Shown piece after piece: positions 6,125 to 6,138 of a stretch of DNA of 6,138 nucleotides (position 1 is the stretch's first letter; every line of letters starts with the position of its first letter). The stretch is from Candidatus Altimarinota bacterium (GTDB taxonomy: Bacteria > Patescibacteriota > Gracilibacteria > RBG-16-42-10), in the NCBI GenBank assembly GCA_017984655.1, contig JAGNZB010000071.1, positions 1 to 6,138 of the forward strand, written 5' to 3'. A program made the position numbers and the translations under genes. Under the pieces are notes generated by a model that saw nothing but the letters and a program-made list of their open reading frames with translations, did no database searches and was not told where the DNA came from.

Positions 6125-6138
6125 ATTCAGTACTTGTC

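Noticed and set aside
1..6138. UGA=Gly recoding (code 25) as the explanation of the rlmE in-frame TGA
   Set aside because: The 766-codon gene and the other long frames contain no internal TGA, and two genes end with TGA inside classic ATGA overlaps. A recoded genome would show many in-frame TGA codons.

Overview
The window looks like bacterial chromosome from an uncultivated lineage, most plausibly of the Candidate Phyla Radiation (Patescibacteria). The reasons are compact genes, two ATGA stop/start overlaps, no recognisable Shine-Dalgarno sequence at any start, a superoxide dismutase of an atypical short-loop subtype, and a large multidomain thymidylate-synthase-like protein that is not the textbook ThyA. 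The lineage is an inference; no rRNA or marker gene is present to fix it. Standard stop usage fits: TAG, TAA and TGA all end genes, and the 766-codon frame has no internal TGA. This argues against the UGA=Gly code of Gracilibacteria/Absconditabacteria.

Left part (1-1558, + strand): the C-terminal end of the 23S rRNA 2'-O-methyltransferase RlmE, interrupted by an in-frame TGA; a 168-residue single-pass membrane protein that overlaps it by four bases; a long AT-rich heptad inverted repeat filling the next intergenic space; a complete Fe/Mn superoxide dismutase; and a clear intrinsic terminator.

Middle (1559-3161): a cytosolic class-C beta-lactamase-fold serine hydrolase on the - strand, then after a roughly 200-base divergent spacer a four-helix SMR/DMT-type membrane protein on the + strand.

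Right part (3174-6138, - strand): two translationally coupled genes. The upstream one, open to the window edge, encodes a protein that I read as an MtrA-like domain, two DUF4346-like repeats, a thymidylate synthase catalytic core (Cys530, Arg550, Asn561) and a second, degenerate synthase-like repeat. The downstream one is a HAD phosphatase resembling pyrimidine 5'-nucleotidases. Together they suggest a pyrimidine-nucleotide C1-transfer module with an associated phosphatase. The fusion is the most interesting item here: it keeps the catalytic cysteine but has lost several canonical dUMP- and folate-binding residues, and the MtrA-like domain has lost the cobalamin-ligating histidine.
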